From: Coprobacillus cateniformis
GTDB lineage: Bacteria > Bacillota_I > Bacilli_A > Erysipelotrichales > Coprobacillaceae
NCBI RefSeq assembly: GCF_009767585.1
Contig: NZ_WSNW01000001.1
Span: 2,200,090-2,264,089, forward strand
Length of the DNA: 64,000 nt
Direction: 5' to 3'
In this document: piece by piece, positions 1 to 9,800 of the stretch
Layout of the letters: every line of letters begins with the position of its first letter
Numbering within the stretch: position 1 is the stretch's first letter
The notes under the pieces: model-generated
The model's input: the letters and a program-made list of their open reading frames with translations, nothing else
Told to the model about the DNA's origin: nothing
Databases searched by the model: none
Position numbers and translations under genes: made by a program

Positions 1-1800
1 AAAGTTGATATCACTGATGTAACTCAATTAACAGGAGATGAATTAATATTACGTCTCAATGCTGCAAAATCATTAGTAGAAAATGCTTCTGCTACTCAAA
101 ATCAAATTGATATTGCTACATATCGACTATCAATTGCTATTGATGATTTACAAGCAGATAATACAGCATTGCAAACATTAATTACTTCATTAGATCATGA
201 GAATGTGTATACATCTTCAAGTTGGACTACATTTGCACCTGTTTTAACAACTGCAAAAGAAAAATTATCTACAACAACAATTCAAGAATTAACAGAGGCT
301 CGTCTTGCTTTATTAGAAGCTCAAAAAGGATTGGCATTGAGAGCGACTGCTGAGAATATAGCAGCATTACAAACTTTTGTAGATAATTCAGCATCTTTAA
401 ATGCTGAAGATTATACTCAAGAATCATGGAATGGTTATATGGCATTAATTAATGAAATTAAAGAGTTATTAAAAGCACCTGATATTTTAGCACAGACAGA
501 TGCATTAGCAAAAATAACTGAAGCCAATCAATTCCAATTGGTACATGTTGATGTCAAAAAACAACTACAAGATATGATTGATGAGTATAAAGACTTAAAT
601 CAGATGGATTATATAAGCTCTTCATGGATGCAATTTGCACCAGTATTATCAGAAGCAAATGATTATTTAGCAGATGATAAAACATATGATGAAGTAAAGA
701 ATATGATAAGTCGATTAAGTGAAGCATATTCAAAATTAGTTATGAGTGGTGAAAAAGCACTAAGAGAATATATGCAAACGATAACACTCAAGCAACCAGA
801 TAATTATACTGAAGAAAGTTATGCATTATATAAAGGTGCTTATACAAATTTAGGATTATTATTACAAGATGCGGCGAATGTTTCTTTGGAAGACTTTAAT
901 ATTGCAAAAGATAATTATGAAAAATATTTAGGATTATTAGAATATAAACCTGCTGATTATAGTAAGGTAGATGACTTATTATTAACAGTTCCTAAAGATT
1001 TATCAAACTATGAAAAAGAAACAGTTGATGCGTTGAATACTGCAATTAACAATATTGTTCGTGGAAAAAATATAACTGAGCAAGCTATTGTTGATGAATA
1101 TGCAATTCATTTAAAGAAAGCAATTGATGGTTTGAAAGAAAAACCAGATTTACCACCTGAAGTGGTAGATAAATTGGAACTATCACAATTGATTGTAAAA
1201 GCAAATACTTATGTAAAAGATGATAAATATACTGAAGATACATTAAATTATTTAATGAAAGAAATTAAAAAAGCACAAGCTGTTGTAGATAAAAAAGATG
1301 CAACACAAGCAGAAGTTGATACAGCAATAGCTAATCTTAATCATGCTATTAAGGGATTAAAAACAAAGCCAGTCATTCCTCCAAAACAAGACGAATATGT
1401 TATGACTGAAGGAAATCATTTTACATTTAAGCCAGGTGAGGATGTTAAGTTTGTTTCCAAAGCACCAATTGAAAAGTTTAAAGAAGTGTTATTAGATGGT
1501 AATGTTTTAGCTCGACAATATTATACAGTGAAATCAGGAAGTACAATTGTGACATTGAATCCTGAATTTACAAAGACATTAAGTGCAGGGAAACATACAT
1601 TGATAATTGTATCAACAGATGGAAAGGCAACTGCTGAATTTAATATAGATAAGGGTACAACATCTGAAGATATAAAAAATCCAGCAACAAGTGATTCAAC
1701 ACAGACAATAGGATGGATGGGATTGATAAGTCTATCAGTGATAGGAATCATATTAGTAAATTTAAAGAAAAAAAGAGAACATATCTCATCATCAAAATAA
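1..1800 (+). CDS. FIVAR-repeat cell-surface protein, C-terminal part (5' end outside window)
   Basis: The frame is open from base 1, so this is the C-terminal 599 residues of a larger surface protein; no start codon inside the window is needed. It consists of tandem helical FIVAR-type modules (recurring Y-T-x-E/D-S-W/Y-x-x-F/Y pattern followed by an A-x-x-x-L helix), then a module of about 80 residues (roughly 1390-1650) that is nearly the same as one in the GH16 protein at 12661. The end is NPATSD, a hydrophobic segment and a KKKRE tail, like a degenerate sortase signal. FIVAR modules usually sit in Gram-positive glycosidases between catalytic part and wall anchor, so the missing N-terminus may be another glycoside hydrolase (inference). 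A terminator follows. Confidence 0.85.
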   Translation, partial: KVDITDVTQLTGDELILRLNAAKSLVENASATQNQIDIATYRLSIAIDDLQADNTALQTLITSLDHENVYTSSSWTTFAPVLTTAKEKLSTTTIQELTEARLALLEAQKGLALRATAENIAALQTFVDNSASLNAEDYTQESWNGYMALINEIKELLKAPDILAQTDALAKITEANQFQLVHVDVKKQLQDMIDEYKDLNQMDYISSSWMQFAPVLSEANDYLADDKTYDEVKNMISRLSEAYSKLVMSGEKALREYMQTITLKQPDNYTEESYALYKGAYTNLGLLLQDAANVSLEDFNIAKDNYEKYLGLLEYKPADYSKVDDLLLTVPKDLSNYEKETVDALNTAINNIVRGKNITEQAIVDEYAIHLKKAIDGLKEKPDLPPEVVDKLELSQLIVKANTYVKDDKYTEDTLNYLMKEIKKAQAVVDKKDATQAEVDTAIANLNHAIKGLKTKPVIPPKQDEYVMTEGNHFTFKPGEDVKFVSKAPIEKFKEVLLDGNVLARQYYTVKSGSTIVTLNPEFTKTLSAGKHTLIIVSTDGKATAEFNIDKGTTSEDIKNPATSDSTQTIGWMGLISLSVIGIILVNLKKKREHISSSK

Positions 1801-1846
1801 TGATATTGACTATGATTAATATGAGATTGTTATAAATGATTGAATA

Positions 1847-1897
1847 AAAGAATCAATTCGTTAATCATGCTAAGCAAAACGAAAATGATTCTTTTTT
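1847..1897 (+). terminator. Rho-independent terminator of the FIVAR protein gene
   Basis: Arms AAAGAATCA (1847-1855) and TGATTCTTT (1886-1894) enclose a loop with a smaller inner inverted repeat, followed by a T-rich tract. It stands directly after the FIVAR gene. Confidence 0.7.
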
Positions 1898-2035
1898 CTT
1901 TGATTATGGTGGTAGAGATAATTTCACAATAATTTTTTATAATTTCATCTATAAAATCAATATTAAATTCACCAAAACTTAAATATACATAAACATATTT
2001 GAAGAATAAAAAAATTACAAAGTATTTGGATAAAT

Positions 2036-2061
2036 TATGGTATACTAAGCAATGAGGTGAG
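2036..2061 (+). promoter_or_regulatory. Extended -10 promoter and RBS of the two-component operon
   Basis: TATACT at 2041-2046 is preceded by TGG, an extended -10 form. No good -35 is seen. A GAGGTG ribosome binding site (2054-2059) lies just downstream; because it overlaps the in-frame GTG at 2057, it favours the ATG at 2066 as the true start of the response regulator. Confidence 0.5.
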
Positions 2062-2065
2062 AACC

Positions 2066-2743
2066 ATGCAAAAAATTATGATAGTTGAAGATGATGAAAT
2101 CATTTCATCAACATTAAAAAAACATTTAGAAAAATGGAATTACGATGTTTATGTTATTGAAGATTTTGAAAATATTATGGATATTTTTATGAAAGAACAA
2201 CCTGCCTTAGTTCTCTTAGATATTTCTTTACCTTATTATAATGGTTATCATTGGTGTCAAGAGATTCGCAAAGTTTCAGAAGTGCCAATCATTTTTATTT
2301 CTTCAACAAATGAAAATATGAATATTGTTATGGCAATGAATATGGGAGCAGATGATTTTATTAATAAACCGTTTGATTTAAATGTTTTAACTGCTAAGAT
2401 TCAAGCAATATTAAGAAGAACTTATTCTTTTTCAAAACAATTTCATATATTAACTTATAAGGATTTGGTGTTGAATATTTTAGAAGCAACAATATCTTAT
2501 CAAATTCAAATCATTGAACTTACAAAAAATGAACTGAAGATTATGCAAATGTTATTTGAAAAATCAGAAACATTTGTTTCTAGAGATGATTTAATGATTG
2601 CTTTATGGCAAAGTGATCAATTTGTTGATGATAATACTTTAAGTGTCAATATGAATAGATTAAGAAAGAAATTAGATGATTTTGGCTTTGATTCTTTGAT
2701 TCAAACGAAAAAAGGTTTAGGATATAAGCTCTATTATGAATAA
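2066..2743 (+). CDS. OmpR-family response regulator (BceR-like)
   Basis: Cytoplasmic DNA-binding response regulator of 225 residues. The receiver domain (about 1-115) has the acidic pair near residue 9 (EDDE), phospho-acceptor Asp52 in LLDIS and the KPF lysine near residue 100. A winged-helix C-terminal domain (about 130-225) carries the usual RDDLMIALW and VNMNRLRKKL elements. The ATG at 2066 is chosen because the GTG at 2057 lies inside the Shine-Dalgarno. It overlaps the kinase gene by 8 bp, and together with the ABC genes behind it resembles the antimicrobial-peptide sensing modules of Firmicutes. It probably acts on the repeats at 3721-3760. Confidence 0.9.
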   Translation: MQKIMIVEDDEIISSTLKKHLEKWNYDVYVIEDFENIMDIFMKEQPALVLLDISLPYYNGYHWCQEIRKVSEVPIIFISSTNENMNIVMAMNMGADDFINKPFDLNVLTAKIQAILRRTYSFSKQFHILTYKDLVLNILEATISYQIQIIELTKNELKIMQMLFEKSETFVSRDDLMIALWQSDQFVDDNTLSVNMNRLRKKLDDFGFDSLIQTKKGLGYKLYYE

Positions 2744-3719
2744 GCTATGGGATTATTTGTGTTATCGTAAACAGTTTTATATCTATTCTTTCTTAATTAT
2801 TGGTATTTTTTATTTCATATTGTTTCTATATAATGCATTGTTAGATGCTATTAATTATGCTGCAATCTTAAGTTTATCACTCTTAGTTATTTATACTGTG
2901 ATAGATTTCTATAGGTTTTATAAACAGAGGACACAGCTTGAATATATCTTATCGTTAGATAATATTTATATGTCTGATTTGCCATTACCACGAACTGCAA
3001 TTGAAGAATACTATCATGAATTATTAACGAAAGTTGATCATTTACATAAAGAATTACAAAATCAAAATGATGATCATTATCATGATATGTTAGATTATTT
3101 TACATTGTGGGTTCATCAAATCAAAACACCTATATCAGCTTTACGTTTATTAGTTCAATTACAAGAAGAACCCCAAAATGATCTATTGTTACAGATATTT
3201 AAAATTGAACAGTATGTTGATATGGTTTTACATTATATCAAGATTGATCATATGTCATCAGATTTAAGTATAAAAGAATATGCATTAGATCCTATTTTAA
3301 ATGAAGTCATTAAGAAACAAGCAACATTTTTTATTCAAAAGAAAATTAAATTAAATAAAGAGCCTATTCAAAGAACAATACTTACAGATGAAAAATGGAT
3401 TTCATTTGTAATTGAACAGATTCTATCTAATGCATTAAAATATACCAAAGAAGGAATGATTCACATTTATGAAAAAGATGAAGTGCTTTATATAGAAGAT
3501 ACAGGTATAGGGATAAAACCTGAGGATTTACCACGTGTGTTTGAAAAAGGATTTACTGGTCATAATGGAAGAGTAGATAAAAAGGCAAGTGGATTAGGGT
3601 TATACTTATGTCAACAGATTATTCATAATCTGGGTTATCAAATATCTATTGAGTCAACTTTGGGTAAAGGAACAGTCGTTGCTATTAATTTTCATGTTGA
3701 TAAATTGCAGGTTGAGTAA
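2736..3719 (+). CDS. Intramembrane-sensing histidine kinase (BceS-like)
   Basis: Membrane histidine kinase of 327 residues. Two closely spaced membrane helices (about 14-32 and 37-56) have almost no extracellular loop, the hallmark of BceS-type kinases that read flux through their partner transporter instead of binding ligand themselves. The H-box is WVHQIKTPISALR with phospho-acceptor His127. N (EQILSNALKY), G1 (EDTGIG), F and G2 (GLGLYLC) boxes follow in a HATPase domain. Translationally coupled to the response regulator gene. Family membership is clear; the sensed peptide antibiotic cannot be told from the sequence. Confidence 0.9.
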   Translation: MNKLWDYLCYRKQFYIYSFLIIGIFYFILFLYNALLDAINYAAILSLSLLVIYTVIDFYRFYKQRTQLEYILSLDNIYMSDLPLPRTAIEEYYHELLTKVDHLHKELQNQNDDHYHDMLDYFTLWVHQIKTPISALRLLVQLQEEPQNDLLLQIFKIEQYVDMVLHYIKIDHMSSDLSIKEYALDPILNEVIKKQATFFIQKKIKLNKEPIQRTILTDEKWISFVIEQILSNALKYTKEGMIHIYEKDEVLYIEDTGIGIKPEDLPRVFEKGFTGHNGRVDKKASGLGLYLCQQIIHNLGYQISIESTLGKGTVVAINFHVDKLQVE

Positions 3720-3720
3720 A

Positions 3721-3760
3721 CTTACATCAATGTAAGGATGAAATAAGAAATTGTAAGGAT
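3721..3760 (+). promoter_or_regulatory. Palindrome and 21-bp direct repeat, likely response-regulator operator
   Basis: CTTACATCAATGTAAG (3721-3736) is a perfect palindrome with 7-bp arms. Its right half, TGTAAGGAT (3731-3739), recurs at 3752-3760, exactly 21 bp or two helical turns downstream. The array stands between the kinase and the ABC genes, where BceR-type regulators bind. The operator role is inferred from position and symmetry. Confidence 0.55.
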
Positions 3761-3822
3761 AATCTATGGTACGGATTTCCTTTTTTTCATAAACTAAAGA
3801 TGTACAAAGGAGGACGATTTAT

Positions 3823-4581
3823 ATGTCAATTTTAGAAGTTAAAAATTTAAAGAAAGTTTATACGACACGTTTTTCTAATCAACAGGTCCAAGCTTTATCC
3901 AATGTCTCTTTTAGTGTTGAAGAAGGAGAATATGTTGCAATTATGGGTGAATCAGGAAGTGGGAAAACAACATTATTAAATATATTAGCCTCTCTTGATA
4001 AACCAACCAGTGGGGAAGTTTTATTAAATGGTAAAGATATTACACGTATTAAAGAAAAAGAAATTTCTCAATTTAGAAGAAAGAATTTAGGTTTTGTATT
4101 TCAGGATTTTAATTTATTAGATACATTTTCAATTAAAGATAATATCTTTTTACCATTAGTGTTATCAAAAGAATCATATCCAGTTATGAAACAAAAACTT
4201 AAAGTTTTAGCACCAAAACTCGGTATTCAGGAGTTACTTGAAAAATATCCTTATGAAATTTCTGGAGGACAAAAACAAAGAGTTGCTGTTGCAAGAGCCT
4301 TAATTACTCATCCACAGATAGTTTTAGCAGATGAACCAACAGGTGCATTAGATTCTAAATCCACAGATCAATTATTAGATATTTTTGATCAAATTAATGA
4401 AGAAGGTCAAACAATTGTTATGGTTACACATAGTACCAAAGCAGCAAGTTATGCAAAAAGAGTTTTATTTATTAGAGATGGACAAGTTTTTCATCAAATC
4501 TATAGAGGAAATCAAACCAACGAACAAATGTATCAAAGTATTTCAGATACATTAACATTACTTGCGACAGGAGGAAAATAA
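3823..4581 (+). CDS. BceA-like ABC transporter ATP-binding protein
   Basis: ATPase subunit (252 residues) of a MacB/BceA-type transporter. Walker A is GESGSGKTT (about 42-50), the signature motif SGGQKQRVAVARAL follows near 147, Walker B is IVLADEP, the D-loop GALDSKS, and the switch His lies in VTHS. RBS AGGAGG precedes the ATG. Its stop codon lies one base before the start of the permease gene, so the two are translated together. The family protects against bacitracin- or lantibiotic-type peptides by freeing lipid II cycle targets; the actual substrate is unknown. Confidence 0.92.
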   Translation: MSILEVKNLKKVYTTRFSNQQVQALSNVSFSVEEGEYVAIMGESGSGKTTLLNILASLDKPTSGEVLLNGKDITRIKEKEISQFRRKNLGFVFQDFNLLDTFSIKDNIFLPLVLSKESYPVMKQKLKVLAPKLGIQELLEKYPYEISGGQKQRVAVARALITHPQIVLADEPTGALDSKSTDQLLDIFDQINEEGQTIVMVTHSTKAASYAKRVLFIRDGQVFHQIYRGNQTNEQMYQSISDTLTLLATGGK

Positions 4582-4582
4582 A

Positions 4583-6562
4583 ATGAAGAAATTCTTTTAT
4601 TCTCGCTTAGCATTATCAAATATTAAGAAAAATGCTAAGATTTATCTTCCTTATTTATTAACAAGTACTTTTACTGTTATGATGTTCTATGTTATTCATA
4701 GTTTAGCAGTCAATCAAAGTTTAAGAGATACCAGTTCTACAGCCCCTGTTGTTTTAATGCTTGGTTCTTGGGTTGTTATGATTTTCTCAGTTATCTTTCT
4801 CTTTTATGTGAATAGTTTCTTAATTAAAAGAAGAAAAAAAGAAATTGCACTATATAATATTCTTGGTATGGAAAAGAAACATGTCATGATTATGATGGCT
4901 TGTGAAACAATTCTTACTACATTAACATCACTTATTTTTGGTGTTTTGTTTGGAGCATTGTTTAGTAAACTGATGTTCTTATTGTTAGTCAATTTATCTC
5001 ATATTCAAACTGCTATCACTTTTGAAATTCCACAATCAACTATTTTCTTAACTGTCATAGTTTATGGTGCAATTTTCTTCATAGCGTATCTATTTAATGT
5101 TATTCAGATTAAATTGGCAAATCCGATAGAGTTATTACGTGGTGGAGAACATGGTGAAAAAGAACCAAAAACAAAATGGTTATTGACTTTAGTAGGAATC
5201 TTAACATTGGGTGGAGGATATTATCTTGCACAAACAATTGAAGATCCAATGGATGCATTAACGTTATTCTTTGTTGCTGTGGTATTGGTTATTATTGGAA
5301 CATACTGCCTATTTACTGCAGGTTCAATTGTGATTTTAAAGATGTTAAAGAAAAACAAACGTTTTTATTATAAAACAAGACATTTTACATCTGTTTCACA
5401 AATGGTCTATCGTATGAAACAAAATGCAGTTGGTTTAGCAAGTATCTGTATTTTATGTACATGTATCCTCGTTATGATTTCTTCAACTGTGACATTATAC
5501 TTAGGTGTCAAAGACACTGTTCAAATTCTTCAGGATGAAGACTTTGTAATGAAAATTAACCCTTATTCAGAAGGAAAATTACCTTCAAAACAAGAATTAA
5601 GTACACTCTATGCTAAAATTCAAGATAACTTAAAAGCAAAAGATATTAAGACTACAGCATTTGTCACGCGTTCGATTTATGAAATTTCTTACAATCAAAA
5701 AGATGGTGAATATATAACTGGTGAAGGTAGTGATGCTAGAGATTTCAAAAGCTTTTCAGCAATGACTTTAGAGGAATATAATCGTGCTTATCATAAGAAT
5801 GAAACTTTAAAGGAAAATGAGGTTCTTGTTCATTCTAATTTTGAGAAATTACCAAACCAAATGAAGATTAATGAAAAAACTGTTCATGTGAAATCTGAAG
5901 TTCAAGATAAATATTTCTTAGAAACAGAATTTTCAAAAAGTGCTCAATTAACTGGGATTGTCTTAAAAGATGAAAAAACTTTAAAGGACATCTTATTTGC
6001 TTTAGAAGATCAAGTTCAACCGATAGAGTATATGTCAATTGATTATCAAAATAAAGCAGATGCAAAAGTTGCTGAAGAAGTTATTCAAGATATTGTTCAA
6101 AGTGAAAAGACTACTGAAGATTATACAATTTTTACCTCTTCACAATATGAAATGGAAAATATGTTTAATGATTCTTATGGAAGTTTATTCTTCTTAGGAT
6201 TATTCTTAGGACTATTATTCTTGATGGCAGCAATATTAATTATGTATTATAAACAATTATCTGAAGGTTATGAGGATCAAAGGCGATTTGAGATTATGCA
6301 GAATGTTGGTATGAGTAAAAAAGAAGTGAAACAGACAATTCGTTCACAAGTCTTAATTTTCTTCTTCCTGCCACTTGTTGTCGCAGTCATTCATATGTCA
6401 TTTGCATTCAAGATGATTATGAAAATGTTTGGTTACTTAATAGCTTCTGGTGAAGGATTGTTTATTACTTGTACAATCATTTCGATTGTCATATTAGCTA
6501 TTCTTTATAGTATAGTTTATATTTTAACAGCAAGAACTTATTATAAAATAGTAAGACATTAA
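4583..6562 (+). CDS. BceB-like FtsX-domain ABC permease
   Basis: Permease of 659 residues with about ten predicted membrane helices, two FtsX-type blocks (about 50-200 and 540-655) and a large hydrophilic region (about 310-520) between helices 7 and 8, the layout typical of BceB. That large loop is where BceB proteins contact the peptide and the kinase. Start ATG 4583 follows AGGAGGA at 4569-4575; an in-frame TTG at 4562 inside the ATPase gene is rejected. Last gene of the response regulator-kinase-ATPase-permease operon, with a weak terminator after it. Confidence 0.9.
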   Translation: MKKFFYSRLALSNIKKNAKIYLPYLLTSTFTVMMFYVIHSLAVNQSLRDTSSTAPVVLMLGSWVVMIFSVIFLFYVNSFLIKRRKKEIALYNILGMEKKHVMIMMACETILTTLTSLIFGVLFGALFSKLMFLLLVNLSHIQTAITFEIPQSTIFLTVIVYGAIFFIAYLFNVIQIKLANPIELLRGGEHGEKEPKTKWLLTLVGILTLGGGYYLAQTIEDPMDALTLFFVAVVLVIIGTYCLFTAGSIVILKMLKKNKRFYYKTRHFTSVSQMVYRMKQNAVGLASICILCTCILVMISSTVTLYLGVKDTVQILQDEDFVMKINPYSEGKLPSKQELSTLYAKIQDNLKAKDIKTTAFVTRSIYEISYNQKDGEYITGEGSDARDFKSFSAMTLEEYNRAYHKNETLKENEVLVHSNFEKLPNQMKINEKTVHVKSEVQDKYFLETEFSKSAQLTGIVLKDEKTLKDILFALEDQVQPIEYMSIDYQNKADAKVAEEVIQDIVQSEKTTEDYTIFTSSQYEMENMFNDSYGSLFFLGLFLGLLFLMAAILIMYYKQLSEGYEDQRRFEIMQNVGMSKKEVKQTIRSQVLIFFFLPLVVAVIHMSFAFKMIMKMFGYLIASGEGLFITCTIISIVILAILYSIVYILTARTYYKIVRH

Positions 6563-6570
6563 TGATATAG

Positions 6571-6602
6571 AGGCATAGTCATTTTGATTATGTCTTTTTT
6601 AA
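6571..6602 (+). terminator. Terminator after the BceAB-like operon
   Basis: GGCATAGTCA pairs with TGATTATGTC (one G-U), followed by a run of six Ts. Confidence 0.6.
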
Positions 6603-6749
6603 TGCGTGATTGTTCTTATTAAAAGGATTATTTCTGTAGAGAAAAACTGTACATATGTATTGATATAAAATAATGCTAATAGACTTTAGTTTTAGTAAAA
6701 AAGTAATTATAAATTTACTTAACTGCAATATAAAATTAGTAAAATATTA

Positions 6750-6777
6750 TTGACAATGAAATGCTTAATGATATAAT
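6750..6777 (+). promoter_or_regulatory. Sigma-A promoter of GH84 gene 1
   Basis: TTGACA (6750-6755), 16-bp spacer, TATAAT (6772-6777). A consensus promoter placed just before the RAT-terminator, consistent with constitutive initiation and control by antitermination. Confidence 0.75.
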
Positions 6778-6790
6778 AAAGGCATAACAA

Positions 6791-6866
6791 GGATTGTTAC
6801 TATTCAATTAGGCAAGACCTCAAAAGAAATACTTTTTGGTATATTCTTTTGGGGTCTTTTCTTTTT
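6791..6866 (+). promoter_or_regulatory. LicT-type RAT antiterminator overlapping a terminator (GH84 gene 1)
   Basis: The RAT spans 6791-6819, beginning GGATTGTTACT and ending GGCAAGACC, closely matching the known LicT/BglG RNA target. Its last bases GACC also start the terminator: GACCTCAAAAGAA (6816-6828) pairs with TTCTTTTGGGGTC (6844-6856) followed by a T-rich tract. The two structures are mutually exclusive. The likely ligand is the antiterminator encoded at 17641. Confidence 0.85.
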
Positions 6867-6888
6867 GTAAAAAATGGGAGGCGAAAAA

Positions 6889-9800
6889 ATGAAACAGTTT
6901 GGAAAGAAATTTTTTGCAGTCATAGCAAGTATGGCAATGGTCATAGGTTTATTTTCACAAGTGGGATCTGTTTATGCAGCGATGCCAGAATACGAAATAT
7001 ATCCTAAACCACATAAGATAACTTATGAAAATAGTGATTTTATTTTAAGAGAAAAAGTCAATGTTGTATATGAAAATGATATTGATTCATATACAAAGTC
7101 ACGTTTAAAAGAAGTGACTGATATCAAAGGCTTATCAATTTTAACATCTGATGAGTTAATAGATAATGAAAAGAGTGAACAAAAAGTAACAAATATACTT
7201 ATTGGAATTAAAGACTCTAATGGATATGTTGATAATTATGTAAAGAATAATTATTCTGTTGGAAATAATTTATTTGATAAGACAGATTCTTATTTTTTAA
7301 AGGTTGATAATGGCACAGTGATTATCTTAGGAAAAGATACAGATGCTGCTTTTTATGGATTAACAACTTTATATCATGTGTTTAATCAGTTAGAAGGGCG
7401 TACAATTCGTAATTTTGAAGTTGAAGACTATGCTGATGTTGTCAGTCGTGGATTTATAGAAGGTTATTATGGAAATCCATGGTCAGTTGAAGATAGATCA
7501 GAATTAATGAGATGGAGTGGTTATTATAAATTAAACTCATATTTCTATGCACCTAAAGATGATCCTAAACATAATGCAAACTGGCGTGATTTATATACAG
7601 ATCAAGAAATTGAAACAATGATTAAACCACTTGCTCAAGCTGGAAATGAATCAAAGTGTCGTTTTGTTTATGCTTTACATCCCTATATGAAAGATGCTAC
7701 GCATCCTAATCCTCTTCGTCATGATGCAAATTATGAAGCGGATTTAAAAGTCATGCAAGATAAATTTGCACAAGTTATTGATGCTGGTGTGAGACAAATT
7801 GCTATTTTAGCAGATGATGCTCCTAATGTAGGGGGTAGTAATTATATAAAGATGTTAAATGATATGACTGATTGGTTGAAGGAAAAACAGAAAACTTATC
7901 CTGATCTTAAGTTGACTTTACCATTCTGTGTTCAAGAGTATATGGGTTGGGGACAATCATATTTTTCAGATTTTCCTGATAATGTACAAATTATCATGAC
8001 TGGTGGTCAAGTTTTTGGTGAAGCATCTGAAAATTTTACAAATTCTTTCATGAATACAGTAGGAAGAGGTCCTTACTTATGGATTAACTGGCCATGTACA
8101 GATAATTCTAAAAATCATTTAATTATGGGAGGATATGATACTTTTTTACATCCAGGTGTCAATCCTAGTAAAGTAGAAGGTATTGTCTTAAATCCAATGC
8201 AACAGTCTGAACCTAGTAAGGTTGCAATTTTTGGGAATGCTTGTTATTCATGGAATATTTGGCAATCAAAAGCAGAGGCTGATGAAATTTGGAATGATTC
8301 ATTCCAATATGTAGATCACAATTCATCATTGACAACACAATCATCAAAAGCATTACGTGAATTATCTAAACATATGATTAATCAGAATATGATTGGGGGA
8401 GATAATCCAGTTACACCGCTAGATGAATCTGTTGAACTGAAACCAAAACTAGATGCATTAAAAAGTGCATTAAATTCTCATACAGCTACAGTTGAGCAGG
8501 TTAATGAACTTATTCAAGAGTTTGAGACTCTTGCAAAAGCTTCTCAAATCTATAGAAATAGTGGAAATCAAAGGATTAAAGAACAAATTGTATATTGGTT
8601 AGATTGTTGGGATGATACAGCAGGATCTGCAATCGCTTATTTAAAAGCAGTAAAAGCTAATATAGAAGGTGATAGTACAACACTTTTAAATCAATATTCA
8701 AATGGTCAAAAGTTATTTGCAAATTCTAGAACTCATGCATTATGGTATAGAGATCATTATCAATATGCTGAAGTAGGAGTTCAACGTATTGTTCCATTTA
8801 TAAAAGCTTTAGATGAATATACTTCACAACAAGTAGAAATGATTGCAAATCCTGATAAAAAAGGAGAAGTGAACTTAAGTCTTGAAATTTCTAATGATAT
8901 TGTTGTTGCACAAGGTTCATTAGCAGATGCTCTTGATGGTAATAAGGAAACAGAAACACATTTTAAAGCAATAAATGCCAATGCAATGCCAGTTGGAGCA
9001 ACTGTCACATTAGATATCGGTTCTGTTCAAGATATTGAATCAGTATATATTGCACAGGGAATGACGAAGCAAGGGGATATCTTAAGTAAAGCGGTAGTCG
9101 AATATAGTCAAGATAAGGTCAATTGGACAAAATTAGATGATTTGGCAGAACAGACAGAACAAACAATACCTGCTTCTTTATCAGCAAGATATGTTCGTAT
9201 TCGTAATTTGGAATATAAGGCAATTTGGTGGAGATTGGGAGAATTCCAAGTGAATTTGGTTAATTCAGGAACAGAAAATACAAATGAACTTAAACTGACT
9301 GCTTCATTAGAACATGGGCTAAGAGTTGCGACTCATAATAGCATTAATGCAGCAGCGAAAAATAATAAAATAGAATATATGGTTGATGGCGATTTAGGAA
9401 CAATGGCGTGGTTAGCTAGTGATACTCAAGCAGAAAATGGAAATATTCAAACAGATGATGCAGTTGTTGTTTCATTTAATAAAGAAGTTGAAGTCATGTC
9501 AGTGACTTTAAATCAAGGAAGTGGAGACCGTGTTTCAAATGGAAAAGTCATGTATCAGGACACTGATGGAAATTGGCATGATTGGAACACTTTTACTGGT
9601 GCAGGTGAAGAGATTAAGATTACTGGTACTCAAGTGAAAGCAAAAGGCATTAAAATTGTTTCAACAGAAAATTTAACAACATGGTGGCAGGTTAAAGAAA
9701 TATCTGTTGAAGCAGGTGTTAAAGATTATGTTTATACAAATACTGAAACAACACTCTTATCAAATACTTTGGAACATGGTGTTGCCTTAACATCAGGAAA

